A stretch of 64,000 nt of DNA, taken from contig OX377206.1 of the NCBI GenBank assembly GCA_947396885.1, forward strand, positions 50,513,631 to 50,577,630. Reading direction: 5' to 3'. The stretch is from Heligmosomoides polygyrus polygyrus. Lineage: Eukaryota > Nematoda > Chromadorea > Rhabditida > Heligmosomidae. A model generated the notes under the pieces. That model searched no databases and was not told where the DNA came from. It saw only the letters and a list, made by a program, of their open reading frames with translations. Below are positions 31,859 to 42,300 of this stretch, one piece after another; the first letter of the stretch is position 1; each line of letters starts with the position of its first letter. A program made the position numbers and the translations under genes.

Positions 31859-32154
31859 CAGCAGGATTATCTAACGTGTTTACGTGTCCGAAGGCAACAG
31901 TTACGGAATCCTTGTTCAATTGGCTGACGATGCGGCGCATTTATTGGAGTCTGTTTGAAACCAGGACTCTCAGATTTGTGCAGCGCGTTGAAGAAAGCCG
32001 ATTGAGCATTATCTGAGAATCAGAGAAAATGTAGACCTTCTATGGATATCCAGAGGACTTTTTCTTTACTGCTTGTGAAATGGATAGCGCTATGTTGCTG
32101 TTGTTATCGTTAGTGCGTTCATTTCTAATTTTGGCATGATAGTCTTTGCCTTAA

Positions 32155-33470
32155 TTACGGAAGTTTACTTTTGGCGATCTCCAGCGAAGAAGTGGTTCTT
32201 GTGAAAACATAGCCACAGGCAGCGATTGCGATCTCGCTTGCGTCTGCGAAAATCGCTAAATTCTGTTCTTCAGAATCGTTTAAAAAACGTCTCGGTATGG
32301 TCTTATGAAGGCCGTCTATGTTGCCTTCCATTTTCTTCCACTTGCCCTGCACATCTGGAAATAGCTGAGTATCCTATGAAAATCTCTCCCTCCATAAGTT
32401 CTGTTGAAATACGTTGGCTGGGATTAGCAATGGAACAAGCCATCCTAAGGGATAGTAAACGGAGGCGATATGGCGTGCAACAGCGCGTTTTGCTGTCGCA
32501 TCTGATGGAGGTAAAACACATCCTGTAGTCATTGTAGCCATTTTTGAGTCCCAGGTATTCCAAGTACCTTTGTTGCAGTAGACTAAGCACATGCTTCCTC
32601 AGGTAAATGATGGAGCAGCGTGCTGTCATTGGAGAGGAATTCCCTTAGATTTATCCCCATTTCGTTGAAGATTTTGCGCGCATCCAAAGATTTCTTGGTT
32701 GCTTCCTTTAACGAAGTTACTGAGAGTATGAGGTTGTCGACGTACAAGTTGTCTTGAATTTTATCCGCCAAGGGTTTGTCGTTTACAACGGAGCGTAGGT
32801 GGTGGTGAATGGTCCCACTGAGCAAATATGGAGAGACAGAAAGTTACTCGAGTAAATCGGAATGTCACAACATTCCGTTCATCTGGTGGGCCATTTATAT
32901 ATCGCACCCATTAAAATCTGGTGGCATCTCTGTCTGACTTGTAGAAACGCTTTTTCCACGTCAGAAATCACAACAAACTTCGAAATTCTGAAGCGCACTA
33001 GCATCGCATAAAGCACCGGTAGAATGAGCGGTCCTTGATGAAGTACATCATTCAATGAAGGTTTGCCTTTGAAGTGCGCTGATGCATCGAAAACAATTCG
33101 TAATTTGGTTGTTTCCTTTCGCGGTGTGAATACCGGTTGGTGAGGGATGTAGTGGGTTATTACTCCCTCTGAGGTCGACGATTCCGCAACCTCTTCAATG
33201 ATACCGCGTGGAATATTTCGTTATAGTCGCTTAGCAGTTGCGGTGTCTTTTTCAGCATCTCCAGTACTGAATACAAGCGTTTCTGAGCAATAGTTCTGTT
33301 TGTCGGTAGCTGGCTACGATTTTTCTTGTAGGGAAAGCGTACGTAGTAGCCATCTGTACGTCGTTCGATGTTATCCTCAAAAAACTTGGCTACTTGCGCG
33401 TTGATCCAGGACTTTTCTGCATTTTCGTACCAGTAAATTCGTAAACTCCGGCGGTGTCTATAGTCCAATA
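32155..33470 (-). pseudogene. pol: BEL-2 reverse transcriptase and RNase H
   Basis: 33468-33160 holds the region before the fingers (FFEDNIERRTDGYYVRFPYK; QKRLYSVLEMLKKTP). Further fragments lead to 32825-32583 with QDNLYVDNLILSVTS, the palm motif C in the YVDN form seen in BEL/Pao, then the connection segment. RNase H begins in 32352-32155 (IFADASEIAIAACGYVF). At least four frameshifts. The polypeptide would copy genomic RNA into DNA. Confidence 0.82.
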
Positions 33471-33799
33471 TTTATCCCACCTATCCAACTCTTCGTCGAA
33501 GTTTACCAATGAATTCACGGATATCGGCATGTCGTTAGCGTTGGAGTTCACTTCATTTCCTTCACTACCTTTGACTTGCGCTAACCTTTGCTTGCCACTC
33601 AGCAAGTAACCTAGTCGCGAGAGAACAAGTTGCAGCCCAGACGGCAAGGTATGGTGCGGGGACGGCACATCAAGAAAAGTCCACAACTGGTCGCACCCCA
33701 GGAGAATTTGCAGTGCCTTTGATAGCTACACTCGAGCACGTTCGAGAATTGCGTGCGCTTTCTCGATGTATTCGTCCACTTGTGCCTCTTGCTCCTCAC
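33390..33799 (-). pseudogene. pol: BEL-2 protease remnant
   Basis: The frame 33686-33390 reads LPSGLQLVLSRLGYLLSGKQ, the conserved stretch just after the retropepsin in BEL pol. The DTG active site itself is missing: gag residues end at ~33,726 and this segment begins at once, indicating an internal deletion removing most of gag and the catalytic protease. Confidence 0.7.
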
Positions 33800-34046
33800 T
33801 AAGTGAATCGATTACCGAGTCTACCGTAGCCGTAAAGGAATTCAAAGCCTCCAAAACCAAATGCGATGTTGAATGAATCTGCAGAGATAGGGACTGCATT
33901 TGAACGCAAGTATTCCTATCCCATAAAAAAGACTCGTCCCTATTTTTAGCGCCAGCGCTTTCACTATCTTTAAGGAGACGCTCTAGAACATTGCAATAAC
34001 GAGTTAAGAGCGACTTATGGGACTTTAAAGATGTAGCGCCGGCCAT
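33726..34046 (-). pseudogene. gag: BEL-2 gag, N-terminal fragment
   Basis: Starts at an ATG at 34046 (MAGATSLKSHKSLLTRYCNV), about 150 bp inside the LTR, and runs 107 codons to a stop at 33726 (SEEQEAQVDEYIEKAHAILE). Helical, as in BEL gag N-termini. The rest of gag (capsid and zinc knuckle) is deleted. The upstream in-frame extension to 34169 is probably untranslated. No splice acceptor precedes the ATG, consistent with translation from unspliced RNA. Confidence 0.7.
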
Positions 34047-34187
34047 GGTAGATACGAGCAAAAAAGACGAAAAGAAAAAAGAGATCCAAAGGAAGTCGAA
34101 ATTGCAGCACCTTTGCTTGCGTGTCGCTAGTGCACCAACGTGAAATAGGAAAAATCGTACATCGTTCACAGCCTTGGTCCGATCAAG

Positions 34188-34197
34188 CGATGCACCA
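34188..34197 (-). promoter_or_regulatory. BEL-2 primer-binding site (tRNA-Gly)
   Basis: TGGTGCATCG on the minus strand, directly adjoining the LTR edge at 34198, matches 10 nt of the complement of the tRNA-Gly 3' end. Confidence 0.7.
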
Positions 34198-34656
34198 CAA
34201 AATTGCTATAGTGGTTCAGCGTGAACTTGTTGCACTTCTTTCACACGCAAAAATCGATCGACGGTTTATGCGATACCTCAAACTTGGGTAATTAAAACAG
34301 TAATTAAGTGAATAAAGTAAGTAAACGAGAGTTTAACAAATAAGGCAGAAATAAGTGATCAAGTGGATTAAGAAACAAAGGAAGGATCAATACGAACGGC
34401 TACAGAGAACAACAATAAGAGAAGTCAAAGTCAACTACAAATAAATGTGAGGCGCCGCGCATTCGCGCTGGAGAGAAGATGTTGAGTGAAGCGCATGCCG
34501 CCGTACTTAAAGGACCGCTGGCATTTGCTTCGCGAGATGAAGAGGTAGATAGCGCGGCGCGAAATGCTACAACGACGGCTGGCATGAGAAAATGGCTTAA
34601 CATTTGCAAACTACTTTAGAAAAATTAGATCATATAATCGCGTGGATCCGAGATAC
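34198..34656 (-). repeat. BEL-2 5' LTR
   Basis: Direct repeat of 23268-23742. If transcription starts at the SL1-like G (34298), U3 is 34299-34656 (358 bp) and R-U5 is 34198-34298 (101 bp). No AATAAA was seen on the minus strand. Confidence 0.85.
34199..34298 (-). ncRNA. SL1 spliced-leader-RNA-like sequence in BEL-2 5' LTR
   Basis: On the minus strand, 34298-34277 reads GTTTTAATTACCC then AAGTTTGAG: 21 of 22 bases of SL1, mismatch at position 2. A GT donor follows (34276-34275), then CATAAACC that can pair with the leader start, Sm-like GATTTTTG (34255-34248), and a GCGTG...CACGC stem (34248-34219). Total ~100 nt ending at the primer-binding site. Mismatches differ from those in the 3' LTR, implying an exact SL1 in the ancestral LTR. 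Confidence 0.78.
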
Positions 34657-34660
34657 TGCA

Positions 34661-35579
34661 GGCACCTTCACTTCTCATTCTCATAAGGAAAACCTCAGGC
34701 AAAATCGGCATTTTCGAATCGTCTGATCGACTTTGGTCACACGACGAAAAGTCTTTTTGTCAGAACCATTCCCACCGCTCCTACTACTATGCTGAACAGA
34801 AATGTTTTCCACGCAGGACCGCTCTCGTCGTGAAGAATTGCCCAGCCGTCATCGACAGTCAAACAAAGGAATGTCACTTCCAAGCTACATTCCACAATAT
34901 CGATCGATATTGGCCTCACGATCAAAATCTTTTCTCTGCTGTGAAGCAATTCCGTCTGCCGTATTACTCGCGTGTCTCTTAAACTAAAATCACAGGAAGT
35001 CGATAATGCCGACCGATACTGGTTTGCCGATTGAAACCTTCCACCTGCTGTTACGGCCTTTCGTCGTCGATCATAATCACTTATATTCTACCCTGATCGG
35101 TTAAATCTGAGAGAAAATCGATAATAGTGATCGACATTGATTGCCTTCCTCCTCAAGGCCTTCCTTCCGTCGGCGATCACCTGAATCCTCAGGCACGTTG
35201 GGCGACGTGTTCGGCACGTCTTCTGAATCCTTAGCCACATTAACGTATGTGAAAACCGAGTTTATTGCTCGGTTCTCACTAAGGCCGCTTTCAGGTCTCT
35301 TAAAGTTTTTCTGATCTAAGATTCTCTTTGAAGATCTCTCTGACGATATCTGTTTTTTTGCTGGCTTTGCATAGATGTCTTTTATGCATTATGTATTATC
35401 CTTGTGTAATATTCTTACTACATTCACCCTTTACGCCATCTCATGTAGCTATACCATTGTCAGTTCGCCTGCTAGCAATAACACATTTGCATATTAAAAA
35501 TCATATTTAAGAGACAGACATAAGCAGAGGCATAGTCATATTTGAGGCCACTGCTCTTCAGTACGTTCACTTACACATA
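34661..35579. repeat. Dispersed repeats, no gene
   Basis: 34,870-35,240 contains single units of the GATCGGTTAAATCT repeat and of the minirepeat 'gggcgacgtgttcggcacgt' (35,200-35,222). The rest shows no coding or structural signal. Confidence 0.45.
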
Positions 35580-35584
35580 TAGTC

Positions 35585-36180
35585 AGCGGCGAGCCCAGCG
35601 GCACCGCAGGAAATGATTTGAATCATACGAGACGGCGCCACTGCTGCGGTGCCGGGAGAGTCTGTCTGCGCCTTGCCCTTTCGCGGCGTAGTCCCGACTA
35701 GAAAGACTACGGTACCTCCCCGTCGCCGTTGAACGGCGCCGCTGGCCGGCCGGCAGCCGCCGTTGAGCGGCGCGACTCATCGATTTCGCCGTCCGCCGCC
35801 CGCCGCTGGCCGCAGAAGTCTGCGGGGGCCTATACGTCTAGTGTCTAGACTATGCGGCCACGGTGGCAGTATTAATTGCGCCAAGACGGCTTCGAGAAGT
35901 TTTGCGCTCAGCGCCAGCGCAGAGTGCGAGAGCGTGAACGGACGCATGCGTATGACGAGCGAGCGGAAACCCTTGCCGATGGCTCCGACGAGACACGCAG
36001 AGAGCACGGGAATGCGAGAGACGACTGCGCGCGGCCCAGTCGGAGGTGTGAAGTTAACAGGCGATGCAAAAACACGCCCTCATCATTCTTATTGAAGCGC
36101 GTTAGGCACCTTTTATACTCTCGCTGTGGCGCGGCCAGGAGCTTCTGAGTACTACTACGGACTGTGCGCCCAGGATGAGG
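35585..36180. repeat. GC-rich MITE-like block
   Basis: 35,590-35,860 is dense in GCCGCC/GGCGGC inverted motifs with a terminal 'ggccgcagaagtctgcgggggcct'-like end (only part typed), related to the MITE at 37,815-38,125. Frames in it are low-complexity shadows. Confidence 0.45.
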
Positions 36181-37560
36181 TTCAGCGAAAAAGGAAGAGA
36201 GGGACCGTCGAACAGTACAACGAAGGAGCTCGGTCCACATCCCACAGTTCATTATTTAAGGTTCTTTAGAACTGCTTTGAATTGGATACGTATAGCGCAT
36301 TCGGAGAGATGGGTGCCAGCTTTCGCATGCACCCGATACCAGACTCCTTGTTTGGCTTTTCCGCACAGGCCAACCGCTCAGTCTTCCATTTCCCCGGAGT
36401 CTATGAATATGTTCTTCACTGGGAAAGATAAAGCAGTCACCTGCTTATCTGAGGCCAACGCAAGGCATTGTATAAACTAAATACTGTAAGTACAATGTAG
36501 ACGTATCCAACGAGGACGATGGAAGTACACAGAAATATCGAGAAAAGGACGATGGGAGTGATATTCTAATACCTGGACGTAAACACCTATTCATCGTATT
36601 CGCGATTCAAACGCTGACCCTTCACAACACGGAAAACCAATTAAGTCTCCTTCTGAAAAAAGGTACCCTCGGAAGACGCGACGGGACGGAAGCGCGGGCT
36701 CCCGACCTCTGCCGCCGTTCCGTCTCTTTCTTCCTCTTCTTCGCCATGACGCTCTATTCGTCTCTCCTCTATTCGCATTGCACATGAAGCACTGTTCCCT
36801 TAGTATGGTTTTTCTCTCATTATCTTCTATGTCTCTCCCTGCGTAGCCTAATGATTATGTAGAACTAGAGTAACCGGTTCCTCTATAAGGGTTTGTGGAA
36901 TGGATTTTATTTCGAAGGAAATAAATAAATTGGAAATGATTTCTTGTATGAATAATTCTGTGAAGGTTATGTCAGTCTCTGTTAACTGAACCCTAGGAGA
37001 AATTTCGGAGGTCGTGGCCATAGTGGCGTTGATCTATGCTGGAAGGTCGTTTGAATTACGGAACTCATTGCTGCGTTTGCCTCTCAACCGCCAAGTTGAC
37101 GCCTCCCAGGGGATTCCATTATAAAAGAAGCGCTCTGGTAACATCACTAACGGGGAACTCCGGGGTAAGGGCATTACAATACGCATTCAAATAGCCTCCA
37201 CAACATCCCTAGAAGTAGAATGCGTGGCGCATCCCAAGAAAGGCTTATTAAAGCCGTCCTTCTTCCTTTGTCCTTTACAACGTCTTACACTGATCAAATA
37301 CGATTCGTCTTTCCTGAATCATATAACTAGGGTTATTTATTTATATATTCACACCGATATTTATTTACATATTTACTAAAAAGAACAGGTGTAACTCATT
37401 TTTAACAGCTTGATCAAAATTAAAAGTTTACTATTCGAACGGTTTTGAAGTTAGCGAGACAAATGGCATTGTGGTGGTGCAAATTCCGACAGCTGACGAC
37501 AGTAGACAATCGCGTGAATTGTTTGTTTCCTTGGAAGCAGCTTAAAGCAGACTATACCCT
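36181..37560. other. No recognisable gene
   Basis: Mixed-composition sequence with only short frames. No splice-bounded exon, RNA or repeat that I can name. Confidence 0.4.
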
Positions 37561-37611
37561 ACGTAATACGCAAGCATAAAAGGCGCCTTAGGCGGCGAAT
37601 CGCGCCGGTGA

Positions 37612-38125
37612 AGGCCCCCCACACACTTCTGATCGCCGCTATGGTTAAGGATACGGCGTTGCGCAGAAATGGTGGGGGCCTTAGCCCTAGTTTACACCCT
37701 CGTCGCCACGCAGCGCGGCAACACGATCGCCATAGATATCGATTTTTCGAGCAGCCCGGTCGATATTTATCCTGACCATCCCGCCTCACCGCGCGGCGGC
37801 ACAAGTATAAACTAAAGGCCTCTGCACACTTTTGCGGCGAGCGGCGGGCGGCGGACGGCCAAAACGATTAGTCACCCCGCTCAGCGACGGCCGCGGGCGC
37901 CGCTGATCGGCATGACTTATCGAAAGGCTAGAACGCAGACAGTGTGCCCGCGCCGCTGGAGCGGCGACGGCAATAGTGGTTCACATCGTTATCGCCGCGC
38001 GCCCACACCGCTCGCGGCGGGGTTCGCGACCGCGCCCTCGCCGCCCGACGGCGAGCTCTGCGTTCCTGCCCTATGGTTAAAGAGAGGGCAGCGACAAGGC
38101 CGCAGAAGTGTGCGATGGCCTTAAG
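37612..38125. mobile_element. Cluster of three GC-rich MITEs
   Basis: Three abutting inverted-repeat units: 37,612-37,684 (ends AAGGCCCCCCA / TGGGGGCCTTA), 37,687-37,817 (ends TAGTTTACAC / GTATAAACTA) and ~37,815-38,125 (ends AAAGGCCTCTGCACACTT / complement of TAAGGCCATCGCACACTT). All have CG-rich interiors and no coding capacity. The last shares end motifs with elements at 51.92-52.1 kb and 52.6-52.73 kb. Confidence 0.6.
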
Positions 38126-38411
38126 CCTTAAGGGGAAGGGCGCGGCGCGGGCTCAACACAGACTCGTGGAACGGCAGGATTCAATTCAAAAAGGCCTGAC
38201 AATGCGAATTGCTCTGCTTCCTCTCCTTTCAGACGTTCATTCACAAACATTTCTAACCTTTCGTTCTCGAAATAATTCAAGGAGCGGTAGTTTTAAAACT
38301 ATTTAATTTTTTGACTCATCGAAGTAAACAAAAGAAGATATTAAGAGCAAACGTTATTCCTTCGTGGAGCACGCCATGCAGTCTACGGCAACTAGTCTAG
38401 ACGCTTCTTCA

Positions 38412-38434
38412 ATTATTTATTTATTTATTTATTT
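38412..38434. repeat. (ATTT)n tail of CR1-like element 2
   Basis: AT-TTAT repeats at the 3' side of the minus-strand element, matching the tail of the element at 2.36 kb. Confidence 0.6.
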
Positions 38435-38518
38435 CAAGGCGTAGATCATAGTCTAGCGTAAGCGAACAAATCAAATAAAGAGAACAAACGAGCAAACTTC
38501 TGTCTACAATTGGGAATA

Positions 38519-38568
38519 GTAATGACAATTACGCAATCATCAACAGATGATTGCGTAATTGTCATTAC
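38519..38568. repeat. Perfect 23-bp stem hairpin near CR1 3' end
   Basis: 38519-38541 is the exact reverse complement of 38546-38568 with a 4-nt loop (AACA). It lies 30 bp beyond the ORF2 stop, within the 3' UTR. It could be a recognition structure for the element's RT or a private inverted duplication; the shorter element at 2.5 kb shows no obvious equivalent. Confidence 0.9.
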
Positions 38569-38597
38569 GCTATATCGCTATATCATATTCCTGAAGT

Positions 38598-41419
38598 TCA
38601 ACCAGTAATAGGGCGTTTACAGGCCTGCACAGACAGCTTCTCCAGGTCATCATACTTCCCAATCAATAAATTGAATTCCTTGAGAATCCTGTAGGTTAGA
38701 AAGTCCGATCTTATTCGTGATTTAGCAACCGGGACTCGAAGCTTAAGCTTTCCTCTAACGGTCTTCGTCAGTACACTACCAAAAAAGATAATTGGGTCGA
38801 CGGACACCTTACCAGAAAGTATTTTGTACATCATGACCAGATCTGAGATTTTCCTCCTATTTTCCAGTGAAGGAAGACGAAAGCGAACAGAACGTTCCTG
38901 ACCACGCGGTATCAGACTATAATCCACCGAGAAACACCTCATCATAAGTTTTCTAGTGAAATTGTTTTGTACGCTCTCTAGAAGGTCGATGTCCCTCTTT
39001 TTCGTAGGATTGAACACTGTTATTCCAGATTCCACAACTGGACGAACATAGGTTTTGTAAGCTCTCAAGTAAACCTCTGGTAGATTTGATTTCAGAACTT
39101 TGAAAAGATTGTAAATGCGATAATTGGCTTTATTCACCAAGACCCTGCAATGATTGGAGAAAGACAGGTTACTCGTGATAAGGAAACCTAAATCACGAGC
39201 TTCTTGGACTTCCTTTAAAGCCCTGTCATTGATCCTATATGACGGCACTGTAGTATGGCTTCTAGACCCAATCGTCAGAAAGTGAGTCTTCTCAAAGGCG
39301 ATTGGCAGTTCCCATTTTACTGCCCAATAACTGATAACATCAATTGCTTACTGAACACAGTTTGAATCTCCCGCGTTCTCTATTTTTTTTTATAAATTTT
39401 GACATCATCGGCGTACATTTTGCACGTAACCCCCAAATTATTAACGTAGCTTGGGAGCTCATAGGTGTACAACAGGAATAAGATCGGAGACAACACACCT
39501 CCTTGAGGTACACCGCTGAATGCAGGAAATACCTCAGAGTATTGACCCCTCACCTTTACCTGATACGTTCTTCCTGATAAAAACTGTCGAATCCAATCAA
39601 TGATCAAGGGATGAATTCCCACTGCCTTCATTTTGATTATTAGTTTCTCGACCGGTACCTTATCAAAAGCCTTTGAAAAGTCAAAATACACAACATCAGT
39701 GCGTTTTTTCTCTTCGGCCGCCTTCGACCAGTCATTAAGTGACGTAAGCAGAGCGGTTTCCACCGATCGACCTTTCATAAAGCCATGCTGGTCGTTGGAG
39801 ATCACATTGTGGGTTTCAAGGTGCGACAAAATGTGCTTCTTTAGGATCTTTTCGTAAGCCCTTGCAAATATTGAGGTAATGCTGACTGGCCTGTAGTTCA
39901 TAGGATCATTTAGTGGAGGCTTCTTTGAAATGGGAGTTACAAACGCATGTTTCCACCTAACTGGAACTTCCGACCTCATATAGCTGAGATTGAAAACCTG
40001 CTCTAGAGGATAAGCTATGTGGTGAACAACCTTCTTTATGAAGCTGATAGGAATGAAGTCCGGTGATACTGAAAAAGAGTTTTCCCACTTGGACAAAGTG
40101 TCAACAATCTCATCCTTATGGAACCATAGAGTAGAGCTCATTTGGGGGAAATGAGGCAATTCGTTAGTGTCATTAATTAATGTACTGTCCCCATCAATCT
40201 GATTCCTGTTGTAGACCTTCTGAAACACTTCAGCCATTAGGTTAGCTTTATCCTTGTCCGCTGAGATAAGCTCTCCATTAGAACCGAGTAAGTTAGGAAT
40301 TACTTTGTCCTTACCTGAATGCGAACTCATAAACTTATAGAAAGCCATTTTGTTGCTAGATAAAGTTATCTTCCTTTCGAGATACACGTTGTAACGATGA
40401 AGTGCCTTGCTAAGTTTAGATGACAAGGACTCGTATAAAGACCAGTCTTGTTGACTTCCAGTAGCAGATGCCTTCGTCCAGCAGTTGAGACGACGACGGT
40501 ATAGTCTTCTCAGATGCTCAGGAAGGCCCTTTTCCTCTGCGTTGAGTTTTCGTAAAGGCACATACAGTTCAATTGTATGATGAAGAACTGCAAGTAACGT
40601 TTCATACAACTGATTGACTGTGCCGCCAGAGTTCATGATTCCCAGCCAGTCAATCCCTGCCAGATATGTACCGATTTGATAGTAATCCGCACATTTGTAA
40701 TCGCGAACCCATCTAATTTCCTTGCTTTTACGCTTCAAATCTAACTGAAACGTGACCGAAGCATGATCACTACTACCAATAGGTGGACCTATCTGTACGT
40801 TACTAACGAAGCCTGACTTGTTGCAAAGAATAAGGTCCAAGACTGAAGATCTCCTTGTTGGAGCTAGCACCAATTGTTGGAAACCATGAGTTTCGAAAAT
40901 TTCGGAGAAGCACTTAGAAGTATAGCTTGTACGGGAAGTTGACAAATCTGGTAAATTGAAATCTCCCAATAAGAGAGTGGTATAACTTATAGCAGAAAAA
41001 TAACTAATGGCCTTGACTAGTTGATGCGACCCTGAAATGCTACAATCAGGTGTTCTATAAACACATATTACACGGAAAGAATCTTCATCTTACTTTACGT
41101 CACAAATCAAAATCTCGTAGCAGCTTTCTACTGACTCACTGAAAACCTCATTATACGAGAGCGACCTTTTTAGAAGAAGTAGGATGCCACCACCTTTTCT
41201 GGAATGCCGATCGCATCTAACTCCTATGTATTGGTTACTAGCAGTGCCCATAAGTGCTTTCAACTCGTTTTGACTACTCAGCCAAGTCTCAGTCAGCACG
41301 ACGAGATCGAAATTATGGGTGCTTAGTTCCAGAGTTAAAGCACTGCAATTTTTGACGAAGGATCTTACATTTGATACCAAGCCTAAGCACTTATCGCGGT
41401 TTTTCCGGTGACCGTTCAA
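38598..41419 (-). pseudogene. CR1-like ORF2: AP endonuclease plus reverse transcriptase
   Basis: Nicks target DNA and reverse-transcribes the element. N-terminal APE-type endonuclease: LVVLTETWLSSQNE at ~41,300, GVRCDRHSRKGGGILLL at ~41,190, LLLGDFNLPDLS at ~40,970 and IGSSDHASVTFQ at ~40,780 (the SDH motif). After a linker, RT motifs: YRPVSITSIFARAYEK, VVYFDFSKAFDKVP, GVPQGGVLSPILFLL and MYADDVKIY at ~39,400. The chain shifts frame and resumes at 39248-38598 with FNPTKKRDIDLLE and NNFTRKLMMRC. One stop codon lies near 41,087 in an otherwise open frame. No ATG at the start: the first usable codon is TTG overlapping the ORF1 stop, suggesting reinitiation or a lost start. Confidence 0.9.
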
Positions 41420-42237
41420 TAGTTTCCCGCAGGACTGCTATTGTACGGTGAGGAGGTGGCGATAATGTTAGCAGAGGGACCAGGTGAATGACAGTCGTCA
41501 CGAACCTGAGTTGTACGTGCCGAGCTCTCACTCCCCAGCCCTCCACTACATTTGCGCTGCTCCCGCCTACGCACTCTCTCCTCTCTTGTTAATGAAGGGC
41601 GTATGTAAATGCCCTTGTGAGCAGGAGAGAATCGTAGGCGCGGAGCACGCCTTATCGCCAACCTTTGAAATTGACCTGAAGGGAGCACGACCTTGATGAG
41701 ACGTGGCCTATCCTGTGCAAGCCGCCCCATTCGGTAAACCGAGACAGGAGTACACTCCACATTCAAATAACTAAGCAACTCCTCAACATAAGCTAAGTCA
41801 TGAGATAACCTGTCAGACGACTTTGTTGAAGGCGACTCCGGAACATGTGAGACAACAATAGATCTATGAATATCGTAGTCTACTTCAACACGAGTTGCAT
41901 CAGAATGCTTTTGGGAACCAATTTCCTCTGCTCTCCTGGAGCTTTCGAAACTGGTTAATCTTTCCTTCAAAGAACGATTCTCTTCCCTCATAAGACGTAG
42001 CTCCTCGAGCAGTTCAGCATTCCTTTGACTGACTTCTTTCATCTCGGCCCTCGTGTCGATCAGCAATTCGATTATTTGCCTGACGTAGGCCGGAACCTTT
42101 CTTTTTGCTGTTAACGTCTGCAGGTGATCGATTGCGTCCGGTGTGCTGGTCGTCGATGATCTCGTTCTCACTGCAACAGAAGAACAGCCGACCGAGGAGT
42201 TCATCGATTGGCTCGCCATGTTCTTAGCCATTGACAC
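41416..42237 (-). CDS. CR1-like ORF1 (coiled-coil, RRM-like)
   Basis: An intact 273-codon frame. Residues ~85-115 form a coiled coil (ELLEELRLMREENRSLKERL). Residues ~130-215 look like the RNA-recognition-motif domain of non-LTR ORF1 proteins: SIVVSHVPES (strand 1), YVEELLSYLNV (helix), VYRMGRLAQDRPRLIKVVLP (central strands). A basic segment follows (SLTREERVRRREQRK), then a Ser/Pro tail. It would bind the element's RNA. First codon chosen at 42237; a start a few codons inside (MAKNMASQ) is equally possible. Confidence 0.75.
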   Translation of the reverse strand: MSMAKNMASQSMNSSVGCSSVAVRTRSSTTSTPDAIDHLQTLTAKRKVPAYVRQIIELLIDTRAEMKEVSQRNAELLEELRLMREENRSLKERLTSFESSRRAEEIGSQKHSDATRVEVDYDIHRSIVVSHVPESPSTKSSDRLSHDLAYVEELLSYLNVECTPVSVYRMGRLAQDRPRLIKVVLPSGQFQRLAIRRAPRLRFSPAHKGIYIRPSLTREERVRRREQRKCSGGLGSESSARTTQVRDDCHSPGPSANIIATSSPYNSSPAGNY

Positions 42238-42300
42238 GAAAAACGTTTATGTCCAAAAGTATACCTTTCAGAGTGGCAAGACTTCGGAAAATAAGAATGA

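Larger units (their letters stand above)
23268..34656 (-). mobile_element. BEL/Pao env-containing retroelement BEL-2 with SL1-like LTRs
   Basis: An 11.4-kb unit bounded by ~460-475-bp direct repeats. Minus-strand order: 5' LTR with SL-RNA-like R-U5, tRNA-Gly primer site, truncated gag, protease remnant, RT, RNase H, integrase, env-like glycoprotein, 3' coiled-coil/zinc ORF, 3' LTR. A possible 4-bp target duplication TGCA lies at 23264-23267 and 34657-34660. Unlike BEL-1 the LTRs lack canonical TG..CA tips. It is interrupted by an AT-rich insert at ~28.71-30.72 kb and by tRNA-derived SINEs at ~25.12-25.61 kb. LTRs differ at many sites, so insertion is old. Confidence 0.85.
38412..42300 (-). 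mobile_element. CR1-like non-LTR retrotransposon, nearly complete
   Basis: ORF1 (42237-41416) and ORF2 (41419-38598) lie in the usual order on the minus strand and overlap by a few bases. A 3' UTR with hairpin and (TAAA)n tail closes it. ORF2 has one in-frame stop near 41,087 and one frameshift near 39,380-39,250. The 5' boundary above 42,240 is not defined. Much better preserved than the copy at 2.5 kb. Confidence 0.88.
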
